Shown here: positions 10,168-22,048 of the stretch, piece after piece
Layout: every line of letters starts with the position of its first letter
Numbering within the stretch: the stretch's first letter is position 1
Source: Blakeslea trispora
Taxonomy: Eukaryota > Mucoromycota > Mucoromycetes > Mucorales > Choanephoraceae
Direction: 5' to 3'
DNA length: 64,000 nt
Assembly (NCBI GenBank): GCA_025331445.1
Contig: JAIWNE010000034.1
Coordinates: forward strand, 62,001-126,000
Program-made: the position numbers and the translations under genes
The notes under the pieces: generated by a model
Told to the model about the DNA's origin: nothing
Databases searched by the model: none
The model's input: only the letters and a program-made list of their open reading frames with translations

Positions 10168-11988
10168 TTATTCTGTCTTTTCTTTCAAGACATAAGCAGT
10201 TGCTCTCTGGTATGGATCTTTCTGGTTTTCGCCAGAGAGCAACTCAAGACGTTCAGCCTTTTGTCTGAGATCATCCTAAAATAAGTAGATGAGCACATTG
10301 CCGAAACCCAAAAGATAGTTTGAAATTCTTACCATTATCTTCAAACATCTGGGCACCAGACGAACCAAACAGTCGATCTCCTGGGGAGAGGAAGGGAGGG
10401 AACCAACAGAAACTTCTTTCATCAAGTAGATGCCATTGAATGGCAACGTCATTGTGTATTGAAACACATGGTTACCATGCAGGATGCTGCCGTAAACAGC
10501 AGCATCACTGACATGGCAACCACGGAGCACCATTTCATCCAGCATATGCTTAAGCATGATTGACATCTTCACAAAGTCCATGTCACCTTTGCGAGCTTCG
10601 GGCGTCTTGGCTTCCATGGCATACAAGTCAATTGGTTTGGATTGACAAGTGTTGATCGACAGCAAGTAGTCAGGCTTCAGGCTTGCCTTCGACATCCACT
10701 TGTCTTGCCTGTTTTGAACGAATTAGAAGCTAATTAGACTAACATAAAAGAAGAAGACTTACATCTCGTAATGAAAGAGATCGGCGTTCAAGGAGCCGAA
10801 GGTGCAATCCAGGACGTCCGTCAATCGATCATGAATGAAGGTGGTTTCACCAAGGTTTGTCTTCGACCATCTCTTGGCTTTTCCGGCACTAGAAGAAAAA
10901 GACATCAGCACTACAAAACACATCTTAGGTTTGCATTACTTACAGGCGACTTAGAACTTCGGCATATACTTCCAATGCATCATCATCTTGCTCTTCAGCT
11001 CTTTGCATGAAGTCTCTTGCCTTTCTCTTTAACTCCTTCTGCTTCTGGTCTACGATATTTAAGCCAACTTCTGTCTCATTGCTGCTTTTTATCACCTATC
11101 AAAGTTGTCAATAGTGTTTTGAAAGAGACGTCAAGTAGGTTATATATACCTTCTTCATCTCATCTACCCATGTTTCTACAGTCAAGGGTACTTCATCTTC
11201 TTCATCATCACCTCCGAAACAAGCAGCCAGGATCTTCATTTTCACTACCAAAGGGTAGTACTGCAAAGTCGATTTTTGTATCGACTTCGACACAAGAAAA
11301 ACATGGTTCAAATGGCTAATCAGAAAGGTTAGTAATGCTTAAAGACTTGCTCCTCTTCTTGTCAGACGTGACTTACAGCTTGTCCAAACAACTAAGTTTC
11401 TTTGCACTTTTATTATTCACGGCAACATCTCTCAACTCGTCAAAGCGAGAAGAAACATCATAACCATTGAGGATCCACTATGTCGAAAGTAAGTTTTAGG
11501 ATTTAGAACAAAGATTTTTATCAAATCAATATGCATATACTTTGTCAGCTTCATTAACCGGTGTGCTTTCAGCAGAAGCAGCACTGACGGATGTCAGGCG
11601 GGCACTCAAGGTGGAGGATTCTCCACTAGATTTTTCTTTTTTGCTATATCTTTCTTCTTTGTCTTCTTCTTCTCTCTTTCTTTTTACTCCCCAAATTTCG
11701 CAGTTAACTGCATCAAGTTTGCATTTCTAAGAGAGGGAAAGTCTTGTCAATTAGCAAAAAAAAAAGAGCACGAAGTAAAAATCAACTTGCCTTCAAATCC
11801 ACGTGCAACTGTTCAACCTTTTTGGTCTCCCATTCTTCTAATTCTTCTTTCTCCAAAGTCTGTAGAAAATTCAACATAAGTTGATGGGCATCTCCTTTGG
11901 ATGAGTTTTTGTTTTGTTGTTTAAAAGTTAAATCATATTGATTCAACGAAAGATTTTTGAGGTTGGATCTGGTAAGAAGTAAAGACAT
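10168..11988 (-). CDS. Eight-exon gene with a PD-(D/E)XK nuclease-like signature, unknown role
   Basis: Exons 11988-11791, 11726-11541, 11477-11377, 11315-11150, 11095-10944, 10888-10763, 10708-10333 and 10275-10168 join in frame to 470 residues. The N-terminal half is charged and helical (KRKREEDKEERYSKKEK). The C-terminal half has GETTFIHDRL, then SLKPDYLLS followed 14 residues later by DLYAMEAKTP. That spacing, PD(x)nEAK, matches the core of PD-(D/E)XK restriction-like folds. I recall related multi-copy proteins in Mucorales genomes, with a similar tail after the motif (GSILHGNHVFQYTM). The first intron uses a GC donor (gcaagt). All frames are open, so it may be functional despite lying next to a decayed transposon. 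Nuclease activity is an inference; the fold could be inactive. Confidence 0.72.
10198..10244. repeat. 13-bp perfect inverted repeat inside the last exon
   Basis: Arms AGTTGCTCTCTGG and CCAGAGAGCAACT (10198-10210 and 10232-10244) with a 21-nt loop, inside the coding sequence of the gene above, about 30 bp before its stop. Confidence 0.85.
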
Positions 11989-12863
11989 TTTAATAACAGT
12001 GAAAGTAAAGCAAAATAAAAGAGGGTGAGGAAAAGAAAAGGAAAGGAAGCCGATCAAGTACCACTACTCTTATCTGCTAAACAATGTAGTACAGTTGACT
12101 ATGTAACGTTTTGAAATATGGGAAATTATAAATTTTGAACTATATTAATTTTGGGATAATTATAATAAGCTTTATTCAGGTTAATAACATGGTGATAATA
12201 TGATAATTCGGATAAGTATATATGAAATTGCCTACTTTTTCTAATTCTCAAGATATCTGGATAATTCCCAAAGAAGAGAAAAGTAGGTCGATTGAAGTAT
12301 TGCTTTTTATAAGGTAGTTGATGTTGCACGAAAAGGAAAGAGGACCAAATAACAGTTGGGGAAGTAGGTACACCCCACTTTACCACCTTTCAGTTTGTAA
12401 AAAACTGATAAGTATATATGTTTGACAATAAATAAAACTCGGCTATTTTTGACACATCTCTTTTGGTTGAACAACTCTTGCAACGTTGTAGTACGAATGA
12501 AGGAGTTTCAAGAATTTGAGGGAAAGTCTCTTATAGATTTGTGATGTATATGAATGAAATGTGACTATGATAGTCCTTATAGTAGACTTGTTTAGTTTTT
12601 AGTAAGATAGGAAAAAACGATTATGATAATCCTAATGGACTTGTTTAGTTTTTAAAAAGAAAAGGAAAATTATAAAGGAAATACAAAGAAGAAAAAGAAA
12701 GAGAAATTTTAAAGTAAAAAAAGAAAAGTCGTAAAGACAAAAATTCGTAATGGATAAGTATACAAGAAGTTTTTAGATGAGAACAAAGCTTGTCCTTATT
12801 AAAAGAAAAATGGTGGCTATTTATATAAAAAAAGAAAATTTCAGTCATGCTGAGGTGTTACAT
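11989..12863. other. Spacer between PD-(D/E)XK gene and MULE relic
   Basis: AT-rich. A phrase GATAAGTATATATG occurs twice (about 12210 and 12408). No clear terminal inverted repeat for the adjacent MULE was found here. Confidence 0.4.
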
Positions 12864-14851
12864 CTACAAAAAGATTAAATAATTTTTGAATTTCCGATCA
12901 TGGTGTTTCAGAGCAATCCTATTTCTATCCTTGAAAGTAATACCTTCTTCGTCAATATGAGTAGCTTCTTGAGTTCTGAAAGCAGCCAATTGATCATTTC
13001 TGACACGATCGTAGAACAAAGGAACTGAGGTGTATCTCTTTAAGAGATACATGTGCTTACAAGGCAAACTTCTCTTCCTGAAATCAGGACACGTACATTT
13101 GCTAATAAAGCCATCTTCAACACTAACAGAGTACTTAACAGACGGGGAAGTCAAGGAGCCTACAAACCAATTCCCATTGACAACAGCAACATCACTGCTA
13201 TAGTTACCCAATGGGTTTTCAATGAGAGAAGGTAATTGGTTTGCAGGAACCTCTCTCGCAACGAATGAACGTTTAGCTTGTTCGTTTTGCTCCGGCCCCA
13301 TTCTGCCATTGTTGAACATGATACGTTCTCTTTCTTCTGCGAAGTGAAATTCGACATCATTAACCAAGACGAAAGTCAAATGATCTAGTCGATTAATTCT
13401 GCGTCGACTAAAATATACGGCCTTAAGCTGATTATGCCACGACTCAATATAATTGTTAGTGAGCATGCTTCTATGTGTCTCCGGCATGTACGATTGACTC
13501 CATCGACCCTTCAGCTCCTCAGTTTGAGTCCAGCGTCCACGAAAGTAAGCCAGAAAGCCAACTTGGTTCTCTTGCTCCAACTTCAATTCGAATTGGGCTA
13601 GAAGCTCATTGAATGCAGCAACTTCGCTTGTGAGAAGCAGCTGACCCAGCAATTGCTCCAATTGCTTCTTGTACTGGCCTACTTCTTCTTGGGTGTGGGC
13701 ACCAGTGAGTGTGACCTTTTGGTCCATGGCCTTTCTCCAAGCCTTCAGCACATGAAACCCACAGTAATGGACATAGGTGCCATTCAATGCACTGCGGATG
13801 GCATTGAGCTCGGCCACACAACAATCGATGGTGATTGCCTCAGGATTGAAGCTACCTTGTTGCTTCAAGAAGGTAAGTCATTGGTTTACTGGACCAACGG
13901 TTTGGTCATTGGTTGCCATATACGCAACAGGATAGCCCTTCTGGGTATGAGTATCCCGAGCAACAAGACTGTAAGGCACCTCGGTACTTCTGGGAGAGAT
14001 GCCGTGGGTTGCATCAAGACAGAAAGACTTGTTGAGAGACATCTCTCGTACTTGGACAGGGGATTGGAACCCATGGGCAAAGAGCTTGTCATTCTGGCTG
14101 TACAATTGCAAGTTGCCGTTGAAGACAACATAGTTCTTCATTGGCAATTGACGATCAAGCCAGGCGTCAAAAGAAATTAAATCGTTCTTATCAAGGCGAT
14201 AAAGGGTTTCTTTAATCTACTCAAGGAAAATTATTGCTCAACTCAAATGTTCAAAAAGTAACTCATTATTTCGCACCTTCTTGATGCGATTGTAAACATC
14301 TTCATAAGTGGGCTTTCTTCTGCCACATTCCCACTGCTCAATCTGGCGAAGAACTGCAGTTGTAATGTCTCTGCAGTTTGAGCCATTTCTCAAGTTTCTT
14401 TCAATGACCGTTACGGTCTCCCTGGTCAGAGGAAGAGTTCTGATGTCGCTGTTGCTGCCAGGGACATGATTGGCATGGCCCATCGACATCTTGATTTCAA
14501 CAACGGCAGGGTTATGAACATACTGAAGGATGCTCAAAGTTCCTTTGCATCCAATTTTTTTGAGTCTTTTTGACTGATACGCACAGTTCTATTAGGGTTA
14601 TGTTGACCTCTACGGTGACATTCACGGGATTCGCCCATGATCAAGTTTTCGGTACCTCTGCTACGCTTCTTAATCCACTTGCTTGCACTCAACTCGCTGA
14701 TGCGGTTGAAGCATTCTTTCCACTCGTTTGCTACTACACATACAGTCTCGTTCAAAGGGAGACTTAAAACTCCTGGTACTTCAGTACTGACAAGAGCGGT
14801 CTCAATGTTGGCCAAGTTGTATACGATTCTGGTAGGAGAGGTTGACGTGTT
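12864..14851 (-). pseudogene. MULE-type DDE transposase with SWIM zinc finger, broken
   Basis: Minus-strand coding remnant of a Mutator-like transposase. N-terminal part (14851-14534): SRECHRRGQHNPNRTVRISQ, a FAR1/WRKY-like zinc-binding region. The middle (14537-14238) continues with HNPAVVEIKMSMGHANH and is joined by a GT-AG intron to KETLYRLDKNDLISF. The DDE core has FCLDATHGIS (first Asp), AITIDCCVAELNAI (second Asp) and TNNYIESWHNQLK. The SWIM finger CTCPDFRKRSLPCKH is at about 13060-13100. Two breaks are visible: a one-base loss in an A run near 14563 that shifts the frame, and an in-frame TGA at 13878-13880 where the family has Trp. Beyond these the frames are well kept, so inactivation looks recent. 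There is no ATG at the expected start. Confidence 0.88.
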
Positions 14852-15759
14852 TGATGTTTAAGAAACTTTTAGAAAATAAAACAAAAAACTTCTTCAGGAA
14901 CAAAAGTAAAATTACAAGTAAAGCAATCAGTAAGCCACCAAAGCCACTTAGGATTTATGCCTATAATTCAAATCCCGGCGGGAACATTTAAGTAGATTCG
15001 ATTTTTGAAATCCGCCATTTGGGACCGTAAGCACTGTGTATGCATATGTATATAAATAGTTATGCCGGTAAGTTATACGATAGAGCTTATTCAATCCATG
15101 CGATACGCGTGTAAATGCATTCGAATTCGAGCAATGACAACCCACACACATATTCCCCTATTTTTTCTTTGTGTAAGAATAATAAAGTTACATCAAGCCG
15201 AGAAAAAAAAATGTTACAGTAGTGCAGGAAAATCAGTTGGTTGAGATCAAACGAGGACTCCGCCATTGATACAAAAAGTGAGAGAAACAAAATAAAAATA
15301 TTGCTACAATACATAGTTTTGCATTTGTGTAATATCGCTAAACTTTATATGTTTCTCTCTATGCCAGTCTATTTTATCTAGAGAGGTTTTTGATTAAATG
15401 CCAGATAGACTAAATAGCAACAATAGAAAAAAAAAAAAGAGCTTTTTTTTTTAATGTTTATGTCTATGTTTACCGCGTCAGTTTCTTGATTATTTCCCAA
15501 ACGTTCGAGATACAAAAGACTTTAGGTAAGCTTGCTGTTATACAAACAGGAGCTGGCTGTTTCAAAAACTTGATCCGGCTTATACGCATGTGTCTGAGAA
15601 AATGCGTATCTTTATAAAATCACAAGATAAAAGAAGATTTTCTCCGCTTTTGGTACAAAAAGGAGAAAATAGAACGTGATTATAAATAAATAATCCTTTT
15701 TTTTTCTTTCTTTCTTTTTTATTTTGTTTTTCTTCTTTTTCTTCTTGTATTTATTTATT
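14852..15759. other. Intergenic upstream of the PH-domain gene
   Basis: No gene seen. TTCAAATCCCGGC at 14968-14980 looks like a tRNA T-loop, but no paired arms flank it. The last 60 bp before 15760 are T/C-rich and are probably the promoter and leader of the PH-domain gene. Confidence 0.45.
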
Positions 15760-16947
15760 ATGCTTTCATCTGATTGTATGCCAGTTGAAAATACATCTTA
15801 TCACTCAATGGAATTTCCGCCCACAATAAAAGACAAAGAACTCTTTCGACTATCAATCAACTCACAGTCATCCGAAGCAACCACAACGACCAATACTTCC
15901 AGTCAACGACTCAGTGTAGCCAGCCTCGAAGAAGATACGCATGTAGTCTACAGTAAGTTATGAGAGATCAAAGCGTGATTTAAATGCTTATTCTGTTTAT
16001 TTTGTTCAGATGCATCACCTCTGTATAATAATAATAACAATCACAGCTCACTATCGCCATCATCTCGATACTTACTATCCGGATTTTCAACTTCGGAAAA
16101 CTTGAGAAATAAGGTTTTGAGTCGATTCTACCCTTCTTCTTCGTCATCCCAGCGTCATCAAAAATCACTTTCAGACCCTTATATTAATACGACATTGCCC
16201 TCAATTGACGACTCAATCGATAGCTCGGTTACCAACTACATAGAGCCATGGTGCATGTCTGCAAAGACAGCTCTTGAAAGCTGCATCTTGTCTGGTTGGA
16301 TGCACAAATACGAGTCACCTACCTTTGCATTTTCACGATCCTGGAAACCACGCATGTTTGTGCTTGTTGACCGAATCCTATTTATCTTCAAGTCTAATAA
16401 GCTCACCAACCCAGCGCGCGAATATTTTGTCTTGACTGAAGATACTTTTGTCTTTGTGACCGAAGAATTCAAAAAGGGCTATGTGATAGAATTAAGAAAG
16501 CCTCTTTGCAAATGGTTTATTCGATGTGACTCTATTGATCAGATGAAACAATGGCTGGAGGCTATGAAAAAGATTGTTGCTTGTATCAAAATTGGCTATG
16601 ATGGACTTTTGAATGCAGCCATTCTCAAATCAATCACGCTTACAGATGACTATCGCATCCTGATTCCTTCTCATGTAGCTGCTGTAAATGTGAAAAAATC
16701 CTTTCGACAAAGTTTGCCTATCTCTATTAATGAAACCAGCACGGCTAACGAAGTCGCCTTGTCCAGAAAACATTCGTTACAGCCTAAGCGAAAGCCAAAT
16801 GTGAAGCGACAGTCATTGGCAGAAATACCAGATTGGGAAAGTACTATTCCATCACAACTTCCACCCCCCACATCTAAACCGCCACCTGTACCACTTGCTT
16901 ACTCAACAAACAACAATGACCTGCCTACTGTTTCCGAAGATTACTAA
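15760..16947 (+). CDS. PH-domain protein
   Basis: Two exons (15760-15952 and 16010-16947) encode 376 residues. Residues 1-145 are Ser/Asn-rich and disordered. A pleckstrin homology domain follows at about 160-270: LSGWMHKYESPTFAFSRSWKPRMFVLVDRILFIF opens the first strands, and SIDQMKQWLEAMKKIV is the closing helix with the near-invariant Trp. A basic/Ser tail (RQSLPIS, KRKPNVKRQSLAE) and a proline-rich end (PPPTSKPPPVP) resemble phosphorylation and SH3-binding segments. PH domains bind phosphoinositides or proteins at membranes; partners are unknown. The ATG at 15760 follows a long T-rich leader. Confidence 0.82.
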
Positions 16948-18891
16948 AAAAGATTCAGTTCCAATTTTGTACACTTTTTCCATATACTTACCGCCCCCCA
17001 ACACTGTTACATATATATATAGTTCTCACATTACATCTATCACATCTATCTTAATTTTCTATTTTGTATATTTTACTTAATCCTGTCATTTCTTTATACC
17101 TCTTTTTTTTTTTTAAGAATATTTTTTTTTTTCTAATAAAAAAAAATAAAGTAATCGTGCTTTTAAAACATATTAAACATTTGGCCCTTTTTTTTTTCTT
17201 AATAGAGATAATTATGTGCAAAATCTATCTCCAAGAAACAAGTAAAGAAGTCAAATCTAGTTGATTCTAGACCGAATTCTATCATAAATATTCCAATACT
17301 CTCCCGAATAGGCTTTCCCATTTTATTTATTTATTTATTTTGTATTTGTTTTCAGTAAAATTTATGAATTTTTCAGGGAATCATTACACCATCTCCAGAA
17401 ATAGATTGCACAAATAAAAACATAGAATATTGCATGGCTGTAAAATTTGTATTTGTTTCACACATATAAAAAGTATATAGCTTTTCATTAGCTAAAGAGT
17501 TGGATATATCGCACGTATTGGGCAGATTATCTCCTTCTCTTTGGCTTTCTGAGAAAGAAAAAAAAAAGGTAATCAAAAGACCAATTCAGCATATATTATG
17601 CAGCATACGGCCGCTTAAATGCTATTTTGAGAAAAGCCTAATAATTCCAAAGCCAAGTAATATGATTATGATTGAGACTTAAGTCATCATGACATTATTC
17701 ATTAAGGAAAAGAAAATGCAAATAAGCTATCAAAGCATCAAGGCCGACTGTGCCTTTAAAGACATGGTATTAAAAGAAGAAGGCAAAAGCTCTTTGATAT
17801 TTAACATAAAATTAGGTTCAGATTAGCTTCATTAGTTTGAATAACAGAAATTTTAGCAGTGAGTGAGCACCTCGGCTTAATCAGCAATTTTTCTGGAAAA
17901 GGATAGTGTTCCTAAATTTGGGAGAGCACTGTGAAGTACAGATTAGAAGAAGATAAAGCTGGCTGCCGAGCAATGTGTTTCTGCCACTACCTGCATATCT
18001 GTGAACCAAAGACGCCTCTCTTTTGCTCATAGGCAAGCAAGTCAGAAGATACAATGACCTTCCAGACATTCACTGAAAATTCAAAATCACATGTATACTT
18101 TACACAATTCGCCATTTTCCTTTGAATAAAGTTTGGTGGTAAAATAGATCGATCATAATCTTATTTAGAGACCCTTGCTAATAAACAATCTACTAGTCTT
18201 ATGCACCTTTTATCAAAATGATGTTGCACTAAAAAAAAAATTGGATTGTCGCACACTTTGAATAGAGAAAAGGCGTCTAGGGGCTTCCTATCTTATACGT
18301 AGTTGAGCATGTCTTTGAATTTACCTGATAAAAAAAAGTACACAAACCTCTTCCATATCTTTCTGGACTTGTACTAAACCCGGGCGAAGTACTTTGTACA
18401 CGAGTAACTGCAAGAATTCACCAGTTACGTATCTTCCTCTCTCTTCACAATCTCATTATCAGGGCAGTACAGTCGATTATGTCCCTGAGGCAATTTTCAG
18501 TTTCCCCTGATTATGAGACTGAACTCATCCATCGTAAAGCGAACAATAGTGTACATCAAGACCTAATTACAGAGTTGGTTTGACTGTAGGCTATGTTGCT
18601 TTGCTTGACACTGCCAGTTCAAACAGGACCAGTATGAACTATTAGAATACTGAATCCAACCAAATTTGTCAGCAGAACCAATAACTTCAGGTTCCTCATC
18701 GCTTGAATCATTGAATTGAAGGTGATTCATATTTCAGAAAAAAGACAAGTTGCTCGTTGGATTACAAGAGTTTTCGAAACATCAAGTTACAGTCCATCAG
18801 ATTCGAAAGCACGCCTGTGAGGGTTTCCTTGATGAAAAAGAAAACAGCTTCGCAATTGATACTAAAGCAGCATCAATAGATGATGAGAGTG
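16948..18891. other. Intergenic, no gene seen
   Basis: About 1.9 kb with T-rich runs around 17101-17206 and no convincing coding frame. The last few hundred bases may hold older, unreadable 5' LINE sequence, because the recognisable reverse transcriptase starts abruptly at about 18892. Confidence 0.45.
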
Positions 18892-19715
18892 AAACGATCT
18901 TAGCTAGTCAAGACTTTAGCAAACAGACTTTTCTTTGGTACTCGAATTCATATTACAGTCAATGATCGGCTTATTACGCTTGTGACTCAGTCTATGGGTC
19001 TTCATCAGGGTATCCCTCTTTCCTTACTTCTTTTCAATTTTGGCTATGAAACACTCCCTCACCATCTTCTAGCCAACCTTTGCTTTGGGCACATCCGAGA
19101 TACCCTGTCCTCCCCAGGCCCAGACGCCCTTTTGTATTCAAACCGGCTGATTATGAGTATCATCTTGCACCAGCCCCTCTTGTTCATATACTTGCATATG
19201 CTGATGATTTAGATGCTTTCTTGGCCTCTTCAAAGGAATGGCCATCCTTATTGTCGGCCTTAAACCTATAATCTCGCGCCTCAAACGCCATAACAAACAT
19301 ATCAAGAAAGTCTTTCTCTCCGAATGCAGTCAGATGTCTGGACTACCCTTTATGTTCGTCTCAAGCTCAACTTTCTGGTTTCTTATCGAATTTCAGAGTG
19401 CAAATAATGGGATAATTCTATATATTCGCATGGAGAGTCTCTGCACGAGGCCTGTCAGTGGCTCTGATAGTAGGAAGACACCTTCCTCCTTTATAAAACT
19501 AGTTACTCTCCTGAAATACCAAGGGCTTTTCAATGATTCTGGATGCTCCTCTAAAAGAGTTATATCTATGGTGGACATTGAGTGACTCTTTGGTTCATAG
19601 GTCAGTGCTTTACAGTATTCAATACCCTCTCCTATTGCCGCGAAAAACCCTAAAGATTGTTTTGATAACTATCACTACCGCAGCTTAATTTCTTAGTGCA
19701 ACACCATTTTGGTAA
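18892..19715 (+). mobile_element. LINE (non-LTR retrotransposon) reverse-transcriptase relic
   Basis: Degenerate coding DNA of a LINE reverse transcriptase. One frame reads LANRLFFGTRIHITVNDRL then MGLHQGIPLSLLLFNF, the conserved GLRQGDPLSPLLFNL box with D changed to I. After a frameshift another frame gives FKPADYEYHLAPAPLVHILAYADDLDAFLASS, which contains the YADD catalytic box. Further 3', ASNAITNISRKSFSPNAV and later LWWTLSDSLVHRSVLYSIQYPLL match the connection and C-terminal parts. Frameshifts and stops break it, and neither the 5' end nor the poly-A tail can be placed. Confidence 0.82.
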
Positions 19716-21018
19716 AGTATCGTACGTAAATGGTCTCGCCTTTCTTTTTTCGCGTTAAAGTTTAATGTTCTCTGTAGATCTATCAAGCTCTTTTTGGATA
19801 TACAACTTAAACTTTCTTTTATGTGTGTATGTACGTGTGTCTAAGTTACTTTTGATCATACGCGATTGTTTGCATTTGAAAATAACCATAATCGTATCGT
19901 GCAATAAATAAGATTTAGGTGTTCTGTTACTTCGATGGTGCAATCCAAAGTAGGTGTTGCTTCTCTCGCTTCTCTTCAGCCATCTGTGCATAAGTTCTTT
20001 GTTCGTGTGTGTACTCTCTTATGTCTTGATACGTTCACTAAACTATACAATCGTACACACGGTTAATTCTCTTTTTCTTCCCAAGACAGGCTATCAATTG
20101 ACCTGGTCTTTAGTCATCTTGAATCAACATAAACCCTGGCTTCCTTTGTACTCTATGCTTTTACATAATGTTGTATTACATTCATCTAATGCAAAGATAG
20201 AAAGTGTTACAGAGTTTCTTATCATAGAATCAGAGTATATCGGTGATTTACCTTAATTCTTTGGAAGGTGATGATCTTAGTTTGATAGAAAAATCAAAGC
20301 TCCATGTTCATTTGTCTTTTACTTTATACCGACTATAGGTGTTATAATATTTTGTTATAGGGTCAACCAAAGTCAAATGGACTTCTTCATATATGAAAAC
20401 TGTACATTAGTTGGTTAATTAGTAGTTGCTATGGAAAATAAAAGCTGTAGGCAAGTAAATGCATTTACAATTCTCACGCTTTGCGTTTTGTATTGATTTT
20501 CCTTTTTTTTATTGTCAGCATATTGTTAAACGCGTATTGTGCTAGAAAGGCATGCATAATGTAGAACTTTTGATGTTCCCTTGCTGGCTTGTGATTTCAA
20601 TAGCATAGTGCCTTTTTTAGATACCTCATCCTATTAAAGCAATTGTTTCCTATATTAAAAAAAGAAAGGAAAGACCAATTGATCACAGCGATATCATCTG
20701 TCATATGAAGTTTTTCTTTTCCCAAAAAGAAATAAGCATAATGCTGTAACACCCCCCCCCCTTAACTAGACTGAAGGGGTCATGGTAGACTTTGCTTGTT
20801 GCTTGAAATCAGAGAGACTATACGATCAGACATTTGTATAGCGCATGATCTTAGTCGGATTAGAAAAAAATTAGAGTGACTTAAATAAGCTCATTTAGAT
20901 CCTAAAGTAGTAAAGTCTCGGATTTTGGTACTAACAGTGCTTCCAGCATCAACTGGTCACTTTTTGAACTCCAATTTTTCATTTCAGCATTTCACTTGGA
21001 AAAAAATCATGATTGTTA
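19716..21018. other. Intergenic, no gene seen
   Basis: Spacer between the LINE relic and the Tc1 relic. It holds a 10-nt C run at 20752-20761, rare in this AT-rich DNA. A 100-codon frame at 19954-20256 looks like chance. Confidence 0.45.
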
Positions 21019-22048
21019 CAATCACTGGAAACCGCAATTCGATCATTTTTATGATTAAAACTCAGTGTTAAAGATGCATAAACTAAAAGACACATTAGTG
21101 ATTCAAGAAGATGGCCAATTGAGTTCTGTTTTTTGTCATTAAAAGAAAACGGGGCTAGTACTTTATCATACTACCTTTGGCATCTATGACGGCTTGGCAG
21201 CGGTCCTTCATGCTGTCCACCAAGCAAACAAGTAAACCACTGCTGATCTTGCTCCATTCCTCCAGCATCAACTCCTTCAATTGAGCAGTGTTGTGGACAG
21301 CATGGTGCCTACTTGATATGCGCTGCTCAAGAGCCCACCCCAGATACTCAATGGGGTTCAAGTCTAGACTTTGGGCAGGCCAGTACTCAAACCTCTTCAT
21401 CAAATGACGGCTCTTCCAAAGACACGCAGAAGCTCCTGTATGACACGTAGCCCTATCTTCTTGAAACAAGAAGCGTCTGTCCTTCTATGCTTGGGTTTCC
21501 AAGTACCAGGGTTGAAGCTCTGTTGTCCAATCGACATATTCCTTGGCCCATTCGAATTGGAACTCCTTGTGCTTCTTCATCAAGGCAGGCTTGTAAGATG
21601 CGCAGTAAGATTTGAAGCTTAGCTGACAAACTGTAACTTTTAATTTCTCCAGCTCGTGTTTGATGTCATCAACGTTAAAGAAAGGGTTGTTTGTTGCAAT
21701 TCAATTGAGATGCCTCATTGTTCTTTTATTAGCTTTTGGGGTCGAGCCAGGATAAAACGCTGGGTAGAAGTGTGTCTTTTTCCACGATGTTGTTTACAGT
21801 CGTGTAGGGGATCCCCATTATGCGTGAAACCTCTCTCAAGGAATGCTAGCGCGATTCAACCAGTACACTCTTCAATAAGTTTTCTCTTTGCTCTTGTTGT
21901 GTTTGCCACGGCTGCTTTTGTTTTCAATAGTAGACATATTTGAATTGAATTGTTTTTTTTGTAAAAAGAATGAAATATTGACTGTTGCCATCATCATGCC
22001 AGATATGCTTTATTTAATGCCCGATCGAATTTCGGTTTCCAGTGATTG
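21019..22048 (-). mobile_element. Tc1/mariner-type transposon, 1030 bp, defective
   Basis: Bounded by 26-bp terminal inverted repeats that differ at one base: CAATCACTGGAAACCGCAAT at 21019 and its complement ending at 22048. Both are flanked by TA (21017-21018 and 22049-22050), the standard Tc1 target duplication. The transposase relic runs on the minus strand from an ATG at about 21943 to 21155. It has HTH text (SRIMGIPYTTVNN), then KPALMKKHKEFQFEWAKEYV and WTTELQPW, then jumps to FQEDRATCHTG and DLNPIEYLGWALEQRI (NPIE carries the last catalytic residue). The segment with the first catalytic Asp is missing, and several stops are present, so it is inactive. Confidence 0.92.
21155..21943 (-). 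pseudogene. Tc1 transposase remnant
   Basis: The coding part of the element at 21019-22048. The last 104 codons are open (21469-21155). Upstream, stops and at least one frame change interrupt the helix-turn-helix region, and an internal deletion removes the segment between the WT(x)nW region and the second catalytic Asp (FQED). It could not make an active transposase. Confidence 0.85.

Noticed and set aside
14968..14990. tRNA T-loop-like phrase TTCAAATCCCGGC
   Set aside because: No paired acceptor, D or anticodon arms could be found around it.
19954..20256. 100-codon frame with a hydrophobic N-terminus
   Set aside because: No recognised family, start is in T-rich DNA, and it sits beside a LINE relic; more likely noise.
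21371..21943. Plus-strand frames over the Tc1 element
   Set aside because: Antisense shadows of the transposase remnant.
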